The notes beneath the pieces are model-generated. The model worked only from the letters and a program-made list of their open reading frames with translations, was not told the origin of the DNA and searched no databases. Positions 21,255-33,400 of a DNA stretch of 64,000 nt are shown here, piece after piece. Positions within the stretch are counted from its first letter, which is position 1, and each line of letters begins with the position of its first letter. The translations under genes and the position numbers were made by a program. Source of the DNA: Lithobates sylvaticus (Eukaryota > Chordata > Amphibia > Anura > Ranidae); the NCBI GenBank assembly GCA_028564925.1, contig CM053029.1:586623668-586687667 (forward strand), in the 5' to 3' direction.

Positions 21255-22150
21255 ACTGTTTCTTTCCCCTTGATCAGGCTTAAGATCTCCATGACACTAG
21301 TCTGCTCCCGGTGACCGGAGGAGACGGACAGCTAGGGAGGGAGTCAGGCCACCAACCCCCTTGCTACCGGAGGACCCATCACCTAAGCAGGTTCCACGCC
21401 AAACCTCTGCTTGCTGTTCTTCTTAGCGATTACCCATGGCAACTACCACCTCCTCTTTTTTGCCTTGCAAGTTAATCTTTTGTAGTAGCGTTACACATAC
21501 CCCATAGTGCTTTACAGACCCAGGTTCTTTAGGAATACGCCAAGACCCAACACGCACCCCTTAAATAACTTCAGACCAGGTTTAATGTAGTTGAAACAAC
21601 TTTACTGAGAGTTCAGTTGAACATGTGCATAAACATTCTCGACCTAACTACACCTAGCTGAGGCTGCACCAGGTTACCTGAACAGATGAACTAATATCAG
21701 GAATAGTCCATTCTTGGAAAGGCTTGTGCCGGAGAAGTCTATGTTCTTGGGATAGCCCAGGGAGTCAGCATCCATTGCTGTACCACATGTCTCAGAGAAC
21801 TTAGCTGGGCAGCCGAGCTAACTAAACATAGGTAAGGCCACCAGTAGGCCACCTCCGGCCTACATGGTCAGTTTTTAGTAGGAAAGCATAGGGACTGGCA
21901 GGAACACCAGGAATTTCACACAAAGGAAGCAATACAAAGAGAACAGGATACTTTCTAATACTAGTACATGGTACAGCAGGCACATATCAGGAATATGAAG
22001 GGTTCTGGTAACATAAATATTACAGCTAAATAAAGTATACATAACACATATATTACAGGCAGACGATATCGTAAAGATAAATCGGCACTTACAGGCTCAT
22101 TCACATTGAATGTGTAGCTACCCTCTTTTGTTAGACTGCTAGGCTAAATT
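21255..22150. other. unclassified DNA, no gene
   Basis: No long ORF. tgtagtagcgttacacatac at about 21480 is followed by sequence of the same flavour as 18420-18620. It could be part of an unrecognised element spanning 18.4-22.1 kb that later received other insertions. Confidence 0.3.
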
Positions 22151-23850
22151 TTGCTTTTTGCAGGGCTTTTTAACCTCAGAAAATGGGTGCAGGAACTCAA
22201 CCACAACCCCCCCCCCCCCCCCAAAACCCCCTCACACACACACCCTCCAAACCTCATCACATAGTGGGTTATTAGTGTGGTCAAATTTCACTAACAGTGG
22301 GAGTATCTTAAGGGGCACTAAACACCAGGAGTGCATTACATACAGATTGCAGTGTTGGGGTACACACAGGGTACAGAGTTCGGGGGGGGGGGGGAGCTAC
22401 ATAGAGAGTGCAGAGTTCAGCCTTCTTCCACAGCCGCTTACCTCTGCATCCCCCATTCACATCTCACTTTGACCCTTTTTCAGCTCTGACCTCTCCATAC
22501 AATCCCTCCCCCCCCCTCATCTTCTCCCAACCTCTTAAAAGCTCCACCATCGTCGATATTTCTTACTTTTGTTGCTGTATTAAGCTTAGGCATTCAACTG
22601 GCTCTAGTACTTTTCACATACTGTAGGTGGTTTCGCCTCTCTCATTTGCAGGGCGATCATCCAGTAGGGATGTCGGGATCTGCACTGCACCCCAGGTACC
22701 TTCACCTCCCTTGTCCACATCCTGCACTCAGTGGGAGGCACTCAGGAGATCAGATCTGTGGGAGCCGGTGAGAGACATGCTGTCACTTGTAAACACAGGA
22801 GTCGGACTTGTGTTTACAAGTGATAGGGGTAGGCAGGGAGCATAGGGGCCCGAGCCAGAGGTGGTGGAACTGATTTCCACCAAGTTCCAGCTGAAAAAAA
22901 GTCCTGTTTTTTTGGCTTCACTGCAGCCAGTTGAGCAGCAATTCATTGTTTTGTCTGGTCAGGGTTTCCAGGCTAGGTGTTTGATTTCTTCCACCTGCTT
23001 CTGGAAGAAGCTTTCAAAATATAGGGCAGGGAGAGTCATATGACCAGCAAGAATATTTATCATTCTTCAGTCAATCCCTGGAAGGAGGCATCCAGAAGGT
23101 GGCTGGGGAAGTGATAAATATCTGAGAGGCCTTTCCAGTGTGTTCTTTTCTCTCCAGGGAGCGTTCCAGTTCTCCTGCGGCTACTGCCCCTAGAACATAG
23201 CCAGTGAGGCTGCATGCAGTACTTTTGTTTCGACGTACACCACCGCAACACAGTGATGTTATCCAGCCACACTGGAGACAAGCCATTTTTACCTTGTCTT
23301 GCGGTGAGGATACCCTGGGACTGCCCTGGATTAGCTGCCCAACGCAGTCCTAGCCCACTTTTTTAATGTGTATCCGGGACAGAAATGAATGACTCAAAAC
23401 CATGCAGTATCAACCCCAACCCACGGCCATCTGTTGTTTTTGAGTGGAGAATGGTCAGTTTTATTCACAGGATGAGATATTCCCAGTGACGCTCATGTTG
23501 AAGGGTAACAGTCTGTAAGCAGATCTGCGTTCAAAAGAAAGCGTGTTTTTTAAACTTAGCCAACAGCGGTGCACAGCCTGGGTCACAAAATGTGGGATAA
23601 TTTTGCCTAAAATGTTCTGCTTTTCATTAAGAATTTATGAGAAGAATGGAATACCTTTGCTAACCTTTTTTTTTGTGATCTTCCATTTCAAAACACTTCA
23701 CACAAACAATGCAATTCGTCACTAAATAAACAAAGTCTTATTAAAGGTCTGTGTATACAGAAAGTACATTCCATTTCTATGTGTGTGTCTGTGATCTTTT
23801 TTTTTTTATGGGTGCTTAATAAGAGAAATGGAAAGTTTGAAATGTAACAT
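22151..23850. other. no recognisable gene; C-runs and one hairpin
   Basis: Contains a C-run at about 22207, a G-run at about 22382 and a C-run at about 22508. The hairpin at 22782-22821 has a cacttgtaaacacagg arm and its perfect 16-base complement. ORFs here (up to 104 codons) show no family. Part of 22640-23050 reads like dispersed repeat. Confidence 0.35.
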
Positions 23851-25325
23851 TTAAAGGGGTTGTAAAGTCAGAAGGTTTTTTATCCTAATGCATTCTACTT
23901 GCCGACTGCCGCATGTACATATACGTTGGCAGAATGGCACGGCTGGGCAAATGGGCGTACAGGTACGTTCCTTTGAATTTGCTGCCGTGTGGTCACGTGC
24001 GCGCCGCCGGCGGCGCGCACGTGACCCTGCTGGGAGCTCCGTGAGTAGGATCGCGTGGTCCCGTGGACTCGATCGCCACGGGGGGATGCCCGCGATCGTT
24101 TCACGGAGCTGAAGAACGGGGAGATGCTAATGTAAGCAAGCATCTCTCCGTTCTGCCTAGTGACACTGTCACTGATCTCTGCTCCCTGTGATCGGGAGCT
24201 ATGATCAGTGAAGTGTCATTCATAGCCATGCCCACTAACAGTTAGAAACACTCCCCAGGACGCACTTAACCCCTCCCTAGCCCCCTAGTGGTTAACCCCT
24301 TCACTGCCAGTGACATTTTTACAGTAATCAATGCAATTTTATAGCACTGATCGCTGTATAAATGACAATGGTCCCAAAAATGTGTCAAAATTGTACGATG
24401 TGTCCGCCATATTGTCGCAGTCACAATAAAAATCACAGATCGCCACCATTACCAGTAAAAAAAAAATTATTAATTAAAATGCCATAAAACAAACCCCTAT
24501 TTTGTAGACGCTATAACTTTTGCGCAAACCAATCAATAAATGCGATTTTTTTTTTACCAAAAATGTGTAGAAGTATACGTATCAGCCTAAACTGAGGAAA
24601 AAAAAAAAATTTTTATGTATTTTTTGGGGATATTTATTATAGCAAAAAGTAAAAAATAATGTGTTTTTTTCCAAATTGTCGCTTTATTTTTGTTTATAGT
24701 TCAAAAACTGAAAACCGCAGGAGTGATCAAATACCACCAAAAGAAAGCTCTATTTGTGGGAAAAAAAGGTTGTCAATTTTGTTTGGGAGCCACGTCGCAC
24801 GACCGCGCAATTGTCAGTTAAAATGCTGAATCGCAAAAAGTGCTCTGGTCTTTGGCCAACAAAATGGTCCGGGGCTTAAGTGGTTAAGATAAAAAGCCTT
24901 CTGTGTGCAGCAGCCCCCCTAATACTTACCTGAGCTCCCTCTCTGTCCAGCGATGTCCACGAGTGTCTCAGTTGTCCGAGATTCTCCCTCCTGATTGGTT
25001 GAGACACAGCAGCGGCGCTATTGGCTGCCGCTGCTGTCAATCAAAGTCAGCTAGGCAATCAGGAGAGAGACGGGGCAGGGCAGGGCCAAGTCAGGGCTCC
25101 GTGTCTGAATGGACACAGGGAGCTGTGACTCAGCTCGGGTGCCCCCATAGCAAGCTGCTGGCTGTGGGGGCACTGAATAGGAGGGAGGGGCCAGGAGCAG
25201 CAAAGAGGGACCAGAGAAGAAGAGGATCTGGGCTGCTTTGTGCAAATCCACTGCAACAGAACAGTAAAGTATAACATGTTTGTTATTTTAAAGGAAAAAA
25301 AAACAAGGCTTTACAATCACTTTAA
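23851..25325 (+). mobile_element. TTAA-ended element (ttaaaggggttgtaaag type), holding a second repeat
   Basis: The left end ttaaaggggttgtaaag and right end ctttacaatcactttaa are inverted, with TTAA at both edges. The distal part (cttacctgagctccctctct, then tgattggttgagacacagca) is a familiar ranid repeat, and its last third matches 10020-10290. The ends resemble those of 1271-1672, so the two may use the same transposase. The interval 23897-24887 is a separate element inserted near the left end. Confidence 0.7.
23897..24887 (+). mobile_element. 1-kb TTAA-type ranid repeat, copy A
   Basis: Begins acttgccgactgccgcatg and ends aagtggttaa. There is a GC-rich head (gcgcgccgccggcggcgcgc palindrome at 24000) and then an AT-rich, highly conserved tail with ttgtagacgctataactttt and aaagaaagctctatttgtgg. 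Copies B to F share this order. No coding capacity. The first few bases of the left end are missing. Confidence 0.85.
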
Positions 25326-25439
25326 GTAGTTCCTCTCGAGGCAACATAGAGCACCCTTAAATGAAAGCATAATGCATTTTCCTGACTACATTCTTTGTGT
25401 TGTTATTGTGACATTTACCTTAAACCACATCACACAAAT

Positions 25440-28400
25440 TGCTGTACCGGTACGTCGGCTTGAGGAAGTGGATGTATCGGTGTATAGCCTGCTGCTGCAT
25501 TTGGAATTTGAAACTGTTGCTCAAGGTTTTACCTGAACAGCAGGCCCAGGATTTAGCAGAGCTGCTAGCGGCTTTGTGTTTTGCAATTGACGCAATCAGA
25601 GATTCTATTCTTCAAACTTCTCGCCTTACGCTTGGGTTGGTACATATGCGTAGAATCCTATGGTTGAAAAGTTGGTCAGCCGAAGCACCATGCAAAAAGC
25701 TCCCGGCTGGTTTTCCTTTGCGTGGTGAAAAGCTGTTTGGGGATGATTTGGACAAATATATCCAAAAGATATCAAGTGGAAAAAGTACCCTTTTGCCAGT
25801 TAAGTAAAAGAGTAAACGTCCCTCATTTAGACGGCTCTTTCTCCAGTGCCAGGGGCATCAGTTGCGACGGCCTCGACTGTCAGGTTCAAGAGGTAAACCT
25901 CAGGGTCAACCCCAGGGACGAATGAAGTCCTGGGGAGGAAACCTGCAAGACAGAACACTAAAGCCTCTTTATGAAGGGGCGCCCCCGCTCGTTCGAGTGG
26001 GGGGGGAAGACTTCTGCAGTTCTCAGGGGTCTGGCAGGAAAAATTTCGAGACAGATGGGTGGTCTCCACAATAGCTCTAGGTTACAAACTAGAGTTCCGA
26101 GAATTCCCGGCTCCTCGTTTCCTCAGGTCAAATGTCCCCAAAGATACAGAGAAAAAGAAATCTCTCTTTCAAGCGTTAGACCGGCTTTTGTGATCATGGT
26201 GGTCCCCATGGAAGAGCAGGGGTTGTGGTTTTATTTAAACCTTTTTATTCAGACCCATTCTAGATCTCAAAGATCTAAACCGGAGTCTGAATATCTGCTC
26301 TTTTCGCATGGAGTCAATCCGATCAGTAGTCTCCATCCTACAAGGAGAAGAACTTCTGGCATCAATCGATATCAAGGATGCATATCTGCATGTACCTATT
26401 TTCCCCGCTCACCAGAAATATCTGCGTTTCGAGGTAGAAAAACTTAATTTTCAGTTTGTAGCCTTGCCTTTCGGTCTAGCTACTGCATCTCGGGTGTTTA
26501 CAAAACTTCTGGCCAGATTAAGGACTCCAGGTACAACGATAATAGCACACCTAGACGACCTGCTCTTGATAGACCGGGACCAAAGCATGGTCACCACAGT
26601 CAACTACCTGGAATACCTAGGTTGGGTCCTCAACCTAGAGAAATCTTCTTTAAAGTCAGTAATAAGATTAGAGTACTTGTGTTTGGTTATAGATACAGCC
26701 CAGAAGAGGGTGTTTTTACCCCAGGCAAAGATCAGAGCTATAAAGGAGCTGGTTCAGGTGGTCAGGGCGAAGAAAGGTCCTTCTATTCGCCTTTGCATGA
26801 GGTTGTTGGGGAAGATGGTGGCTGGCTTCATTCGAAGCAGTTCCCTATGCTCAGTTTCATTGGAGACTGCTGCAAAACAGTATCCTTTCTGCCTGGAACA
26901 AGAAGGTCCAAGCACTAGATTTTCCAATGCGTTTGTTGCCAAAAGTGCGCCAGAGCCTCAGTTGGTGAAGGATATCCGAGAATCTGCAGGAAGGGAAATC
27001 CTTCTTACCAGTTGCCTGGAAGGTGGTAACAACAGATGCCAGCCTTTCGGGTTGGGAAGCAGTTCTGGAAGAGGCGCCTGTCCAAGGGAAATGGTCCAGA
27101 ACCAAAAGGACCTTGCCCACCAACATTCTAGAGATTCGGGCAGCGCACCTAGCCCTAAAGGCCTGGACATTCAGGTTGCGGAATTCTCCTGTCAGGATTC
27201 AATTCAACAATGCCACAGCAGTGGCTTATATCAATCACCAAGGGGGCACCAGAAGTCAGATAGCCCAGGGAGAGGTAAACCATATCCTATCCTGGGCAGA
27301 AAAGCATGTGCCGTGTATATCGGCAATCTTCATTCCAGGGGTAGAGAACTGGCAGGCGGACTACTTGCCAGCAGTTGTTCCCGGGGGAATGGTCCCTTCA
27401 CCCCGACATCTTCCTGGCTTAATGCCAAAGATGGGGGATCCTGGATGTAGATCTGTTTGCGTCCAGGTTCAACAACAAAGTCGACAACTTTGTGTTAAGA
27501 ATAAGGGGTCCATTCGCATGCGGAACAGATGCGTTGGTGACCCCGTAGGATCAGTTCTCACTGATTTATGCATTTCCTCCTATTCTGCTGCTACCTTGAC
27601 TTCTTCGCAGGATCAAGCGGGAAAGGAAGTCGTAGTTCTTGTGGCCCCAGCGTAGCCCAGAAGATCTTGGTATGCAGAAATAGTAAAGACCTGCTATCGC
27701 AGGGACCAGTGTTCCATTCTACCTTACAAACGCTAAATTTAACGGTTTGGCTATTGAAACCCACATTCTGAAGAATCGTGGGCTTTCAGGCTCAGTGATA
27801 TCTACCTTGATTAATGCAAAGAAGCCAGCTTCCAGAGTCATTTATTATCAGTCTGGAAGGCATATGTTTCCTGGTGTGAATCCAGGGGTTGGCATCCCAG
27901 AAAGTATGTCATAGGTAGAATTCTTGCCTTTCTGCAAATGGGGTTAGAGATGAAGCTAGCCTTGAGTAGTATCAAGGGCCAGGTCTCGGCCTCATCGGTA
28001 TTGTTTCAACGTCTGCTTGCTTTGCATTCTTTGGTCCGAAGCTTTATACAGGGGGTAATGCGGCTTAATCCGCCGGTTAGAGCACACCTGAACCCTTGGG
28101 ACTTGAATTTAGTTCTGTCGGCATTACAGAAACAGCCTTTTAAACCGATACAACATATTCCCTTGGTCCTTTTGACAAGGAAGCTAGTTTTTCTGGTAGC
28201 CATTTCTTCTGCAAGAAGGGTATCAGAATTGGCGGCTCCTTCTTGTAAAGAGCCATATTTAATCATTCACAATGAGTAGTATTGCGTCCTCATCCTAGCT
28301 TTCTGCCAAAGGTGGTTTCAGGTTTTCATCCAAACCAGGATATTGTTCTACCTTCATTTTTTCCAGAACCCTCTTCTATGGAAGAAACGTCGCTACATTC

Positions 28401-29210
28401 TCTGGATGTAGTGAGAGCAGTCAAAATCTATTTGAAGGCGACTGCTAAGATTCGGAAAATCATTCGGCATCGATGAAATCTACTATTGCCAAATGGATTC
28501 GGCAAGTAAATATTCAAGCTTATGGTTTGAAGAGGAAAGTTCCACCTTTTCAAATCAAAGCGTACTCCCCCAGGGCTGTTAATGCTCATGGACAGTGCAT
28601 CACTAAGCCTCCATGGCTCAATTATGCAAGGCCGCAACTTGGTCTTCAGTCCATACATTCTCCAGATTCAGGTGGATGTGAAAAGGCCTTTGGGTGCAGT
28701 GTGCTTCAGGCAGCAGTATAATGCCCTGTACACACTGTCGGACATTCCGACCACAAAATCCGACGATTTTGTCCGAAACTTGTGTTGCATACACACGGTC
28801 AGACAAAGTTGTCGGAAAATCCGATCATTCCGAACAAGGTGACGTACAAAGCGTACAACGGGACTACGTACAGGGCAGTAGCCAATAGCTTTCGTCTCCA
28901 AATTTCTTCTGAGCATGCGTGGCACTTTGTGCGTCGGAATTCTCTACACACGATCGGAAAAAGTCTGATCGGATTTTGTTGTCGGAAAATTTTAGATCCT
29001 GCTCTCCAATTTTTTCCGCCGGAAAAAGCCCGCTAGAGCACACACATGATCGGATTTTCCGACAACATAATCCGATCTGACTTTTTCCATCGGAATATCC
29101 GACCGTGTGTACATGTCTGATTGCACCCTACTTTTGTTTGTTTCTCCCTCCCCTCAGATAGCATTGCTCTGGGACATCCCATACAGTAATTAATGTAGAT
29201 TTGTGTCCCG
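25440..29210 (+). mobile_element. DIRS-type retroelement, broken fossil
   Basis: Parts in order on the plus strand: the tail of a capsid-like first ORF (about 25440-25806), a reverse transcriptase with RNase H (about 26220-27430), and a tyrosine-recombinase-type region (about 27790-28720, ending beyond the MITE). The 3' part (ctcccctcagatagcattgc) resumes at 29116 after a Harbinger-like MITE. The reverse transcriptase is clearly DIRS-like (SIDIKDAYLHVPIF, then HLDDLLLI). The element is broken by several disruptions and looks old. I cannot see its terminal repeats well enough to fix the edges. Confidence 0.8.
28722..29115. mobile_element. Harbinger-like MITE, copy c, inside the DIRS element
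   Basis: The left end is tgccctgtacacactgtcgg after taa (28719-28721). The right end is ccgaccgtgtgtacatg, with its last bases altered. The same interior motifs as the other copies occur (gagcatgcgtggcactttgt at 28912). It separates two parts of the DIRS 3' region, so it is younger than that element. Confidence 0.8.
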
Positions 29211-29402
29211 TGACATAGATATTCTGAAACGCGTTGGGTGAACTACGAGAAATTTACTGTCAATCGTTGTGGTGATTTTGTACAGTAATTGCAACCATTT
29301 CAATACATTTTATCTTTATTGTGTATACTATGTTTAATAAAATATGCTTTTTCTACAAACTACATTGGTGCCTTAAAAGTCCATTTAGGGGATACCCTTT
29401 CT
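29211..29402 (+). repeat. dispersed repeat ending in gccttaaaagtcc
   Basis: Starts near a gaaacgcgttgggtgaac motif and ends gccttaaaagtccatttagg, then ggataccc. The last 40 bases or so match the arms at 1071-1199 and 3866-3997. It looks like the 3' part of a short interspersed element. The class is not known to me. Confidence 0.5.
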
Positions 29403-29665
29403 TTGTCTAGTCTGACACTAACTGACACGACATTAATACAGTGATCAGTGCTAAAAATATACACTGTCACTGTAATAATGACACTCGCATGGAAAGGGGT
29501 TAATATATAGGGCGATCAAAGGGTTACATATGTACCTAACCTGTGTTTTTGCTGCTTTTACTAAGGGATGTGCTGGATTTTATTTCCTGCCTTGCAGGGA
29601 AACAAAATCCAGCACATCCCCACTGACAGGACAGAGCTCCATACTGTCTTTCTCTTCGACGACCA
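29403..29665 (-). mobile_element. TTAA-class ranid repeat, part 1 (split by chromovirus)
   Basis: Text such as cagtgatcagtgctaaaaat, then aaaggggttaa and gcgatcaaagggtta, is shared with 55195-55685. A near-perfect hairpin at 29565-29621 has arms gggatgtgctggattttatt and its complement. The repeat continues after the chromovirus at 35616 with tgccggcggacatcc. Confidence 0.65.
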
Positions 29666-29670
29666 GCGAG

Positions 29671-30468
29671 TATCACGTACCTTACAGCGGAGTCCGGATG
29701 CTGGGGATGGCCTCGTGCACGGTTCCGGTCCCAACACCCCTGGTGGTGGGAACAGGGAGTGCTGGGGCACGAAAGGGTGCAAGTGCCTGCGGCTGGTAGA
29801 CTGGTGCTTGGAAGTACCGGTTCCTCTGGAGAGCTGGTGTATACGTTGGTAACCAAGGCTGTACTCAGTAAAGGCCGAACAGGTGGATGTAGGCACTGCG
29901 AGATCAAGACGGGAAACAGGTCGGCAACTGGCTGGCAAACAAGGTACAAAGCGGAAGGCAAGTTCGTGGTCAAAAGCAGGCAATAGGTTGGCAACAGGCA
30001 GGTGATGAGGTACCAAATTAGAGAGCAGAGACGTAGTCCAGGAATCCAAGCTGAGGTCAAACCAAAGGGAACAGTCAATAAGCAGGGTCAATCCAGGAAG
30101 GGTAACAGGAAAACCAGGTGAATCAGGAACAAGGTAGCAGGAACTTCAGGCAGGTATTCAGGAGATAAGACTGAAGACGATCCAGCACTGACACCATGTG
30201 AAGGCCCTGTTTATATAGGGCGCCTTGTGCTGGGATTGGTGGAGGTGAGGGTCCGTGCGTGATTACGCACACACGTTCGTGCTGACGTGGGAGTGCGTGC
30301 CCTCGTTCGTATTGGCAAACGAGGGCGCGCACAAGTCAGCGTTGGTACGCGGGTACGCCCGCACGTTCGGTTCCGTTGGGAAGGCTGCGCATGGGTATTG
30401 GCGCTCGCAGAGTGGGGATTCACTCCTACTGGACGAGGACGGGTATGGAAAGCGTGAGTTCTCTGACA
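29671..30468 (-). repeat. chromovirus 3' LTR
   Basis: 798 bp. On the minus strand it begins tgtcagagaactcacgc and ends ggtacgtgata. It contains the end of the gag-pol reading frame. It is almost identical to the LTR at 34826-35615. Confidence 0.92.
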
Positions 30469-33400
30469 TTGCCCCCTCCTTAGGGGCAGCCTCCGGATGC
30501 CTCTTTGAAACGAACCCTGGGAGCGGGAACGATGAAAAGCCTGTATGAGTCTCTGGGCATGAAGATTCGTTCTTGGTTCCCAGGAATTTTCTTCTGGGCC
30601 AAAACCTTTCCATTTAATTAAATATTGGTCCTCACCTTGCCGTTTTCTGTGGTCCAGGATAGCTTCAATTTCAAATTCTTCTTCCCCATTCACTCGGATA
30701 GCTTCCGGAGGTCCTACTTCACGATCTGGAAAGGAATTTGGAACATCAGGTTTAAGTAGGGAAACGTGAAATACCGGATGTATCCTGAATGAGGCAGGGA
30801 GTTCAAGTTCATAGGCCACTGGGTTGACCTTTCTCTTGACAGGGAAAGGGCCCAAGTATCTAGGTCCCAATTTCTTGGAGGGGCATGCCAGTTTTAAATT
30901 TGTGGTAGATAGCCACACACGATCTCCTACCTCCAAGTTCAATTCTCCCCTTCTCTTTTTGTCGAAGTATTTTTTATCATCCTCCTGTGCTTTAGCAATA
31001 GTTTCCCTGAGCACCTGGTTGTTGGAGGAAAGGAAATCCAATCTATCCTGAACAGCCGGTACAGAGGATTCGGGCACAAGTGCGGGTAGAAAGGAGGGAT
31101 GGAATCCGTAGTTGGAGAAAAATGGTGATTGGTTTGTGGTGGAGTGGATGGAATTGTTAAATGCAAATTCTGCCAAGGGAAGCAGTGAGGCCCAATCCTC
31201 TTGGGAAAACGAGGAGAAGCAACGTAGGTATTGTTCCAACGTTTGGTTGGTACGTTCGGTCTGCCCGTTGGTCTGTGGATGGTAAGCTGAAGAGAGACTA
31301 CATTTAATACCTAGTGCCTTGCATAATGACCTCCAAAACTTGGATGTGAATTGTACTCCACGGTCAGAGACGATGTCACTGGGGATTCCATGGAGTCTGA
31401 CAACTTCTTTAATGAAGATCCTGGCGGTTTCAATCGCTGAAGGTGTTCCTTTCATGGGAATGAAATGTGCCATCCGGGAAAAGCGGTCTACCACCACAAA
31501 AATGGAAGAGAACCCTTTAGAGGGGGGAAGCTCCACAATAAAATCCATGGCGATTTTGTCCCATGGCCTTTCGGGAATGGGCAGTGGTTTCAGCAGGCCC
31601 CATGATTTATTTTTACTGCTCTTATTTCTTAGACAGATCAGACAAGAGTTGACATAATTCCTGCAGTCCTTGGCCAGATTTGGCCACCAGAAGTGTCTCT
31701 GGATTAGATCCACAGTCTTGTGGCCCCCAAAGTGATCCGCCAGAGGATAGTCATGGCAGGCCTGTAAGACGGTGGTGCGTAGGTCTTGAGGGATGAAAAT
31801 TTTATTGTCTAGCCAAAAAAGCCCATCCCTCTCCTGAAGGTTGGTGCCCAGAGGTAATTGTGTTCTCACGGAGGCTTGGCGGAGCTGTGTCATGAAACTG
31901 GATTGGGTCAGGAGAAAATTCCCTGCTTGCAGGATAGTATCCAGTGGAGACGGGGTTTCAAGTTCTGTGAACATTCGGGATAAGGCATCGGGTTTAACGT
32001 TTTTGGATCCAGGGCGATAAGTAATATGAAAATTAAAACGGGAAAAGAAAAGAGCCCATCTGGCCTGTCGGGGTCTAAGGCGTCTGGCAGTTCTGAGGTA
32101 TTCTAAATTTTTGTGATCTGTGAAGATCAGTATCGGATGTGCTGCCCCTTCCAGGAGGTACCGCCATTCTTCCAAGGCTAGCTTTATTGCTAGGAGTTCT
32201 CGGTCACCTACGTCATAGTTCCTTTCCGACACACCTAGTTTTCTGGAAAAGAAGGCCACCGGATGCATTAGAGACTTGGGTCCTTGGCGTTGAGACAGGA
32301 TGGCTCCTACCGCACTCTCCGAAGCATCGACCTCCAGAGTGTAGGGTAATGCAGGGTCAGGGTGTTTTAGTACTGGAGCGGAGGTAAATGCCCTTTTTAA
32401 TTGGTCGAAGGCGGCTTGGGCCGCTGTAGTCCACTGGAAGCGGCTTTGCTTCTTGGTGAGCTGAGTGATGGGTGCGATGATCTTGGAGAAGTTCTTGATA
32501 AACTTTCTATAAAAGTTAGAGAACCCGATAAAACGTTGTACCCCTTTCTTGTCATTTGGGGGCGGCCAGGACATGATGGCAGAGACCTTCTGGGGATCCA
32601 TGGCTACACCCCCAGTTGATATCACCAGGCCGAGGAAGTGAATGGTCTGGCGTTCGAATTCACATTTTTCAGCCTTTGCGTAAAGTCCATGTTGCCTTAA
32701 TCTGCCCAGAACTTGTTTGACATGATCACGATGAACTTCTAGAGAGGTGGAAAATATCAGGATATCGTCCAGGTAGACAATTACAAAGGAATCTAGAAAG
32801 TCTCTGAAAATATTATTAACAAAATGTTGAAAAGTGGCCGGGGCGTTGCATAGTCCAAATGGCATGACTAAATATTCGAAGTGGCCAAAACGTGTTCGGA
32901 ATGCTGTCTTCCATTCGTCCCCTTTGCGTATTCTGATCAGGTTATAGGCCCCACGTAGGTCCAACTTCGTGAATATTTTTGCTGAGCGGAGTCTCTGAAA
33001 TAATTCCGGGACTAGTGGAAGCGGGTACCGGTTTTTAATTGTCACTTTATTCAGATCCCTGTAATCCACACATGGGCGGAGCGAGTGATCTCTTTTTTCA
33101 ACAAAGAATATTCCGGCTCCTGCTGGGGAGGAGGAATGTCGGATGAACCCCTTTTTGAGGTTCTCATCGATGTACTCCTTGAGAACCAGGAGTTCGGGTT
33201 CGGACAGGGGAAAGATCCGCCCGAAAGGAATTTCGGCCCCAGGTAGTAACTCAATCGGGCAGTCGTAGACCCGATGGGGAGGAAGGGTGTCTGCTTTCTG
33301 TTTATCGAACACGTCCAAGAAGTTGTGGTACACTGGTGGCACCAACTCTTTGAATTCAGAGTCCGTTCTTAGGCACCCAATGACTGGTGGAATATGGTGG

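Noticed and set aside
29536-30091. ORFs of 176-180 codons repeated at 34544-35246
   Set aside because: Both sets lie in the two LTRs of the chromovirus and are copies of the same non-coding sequence.
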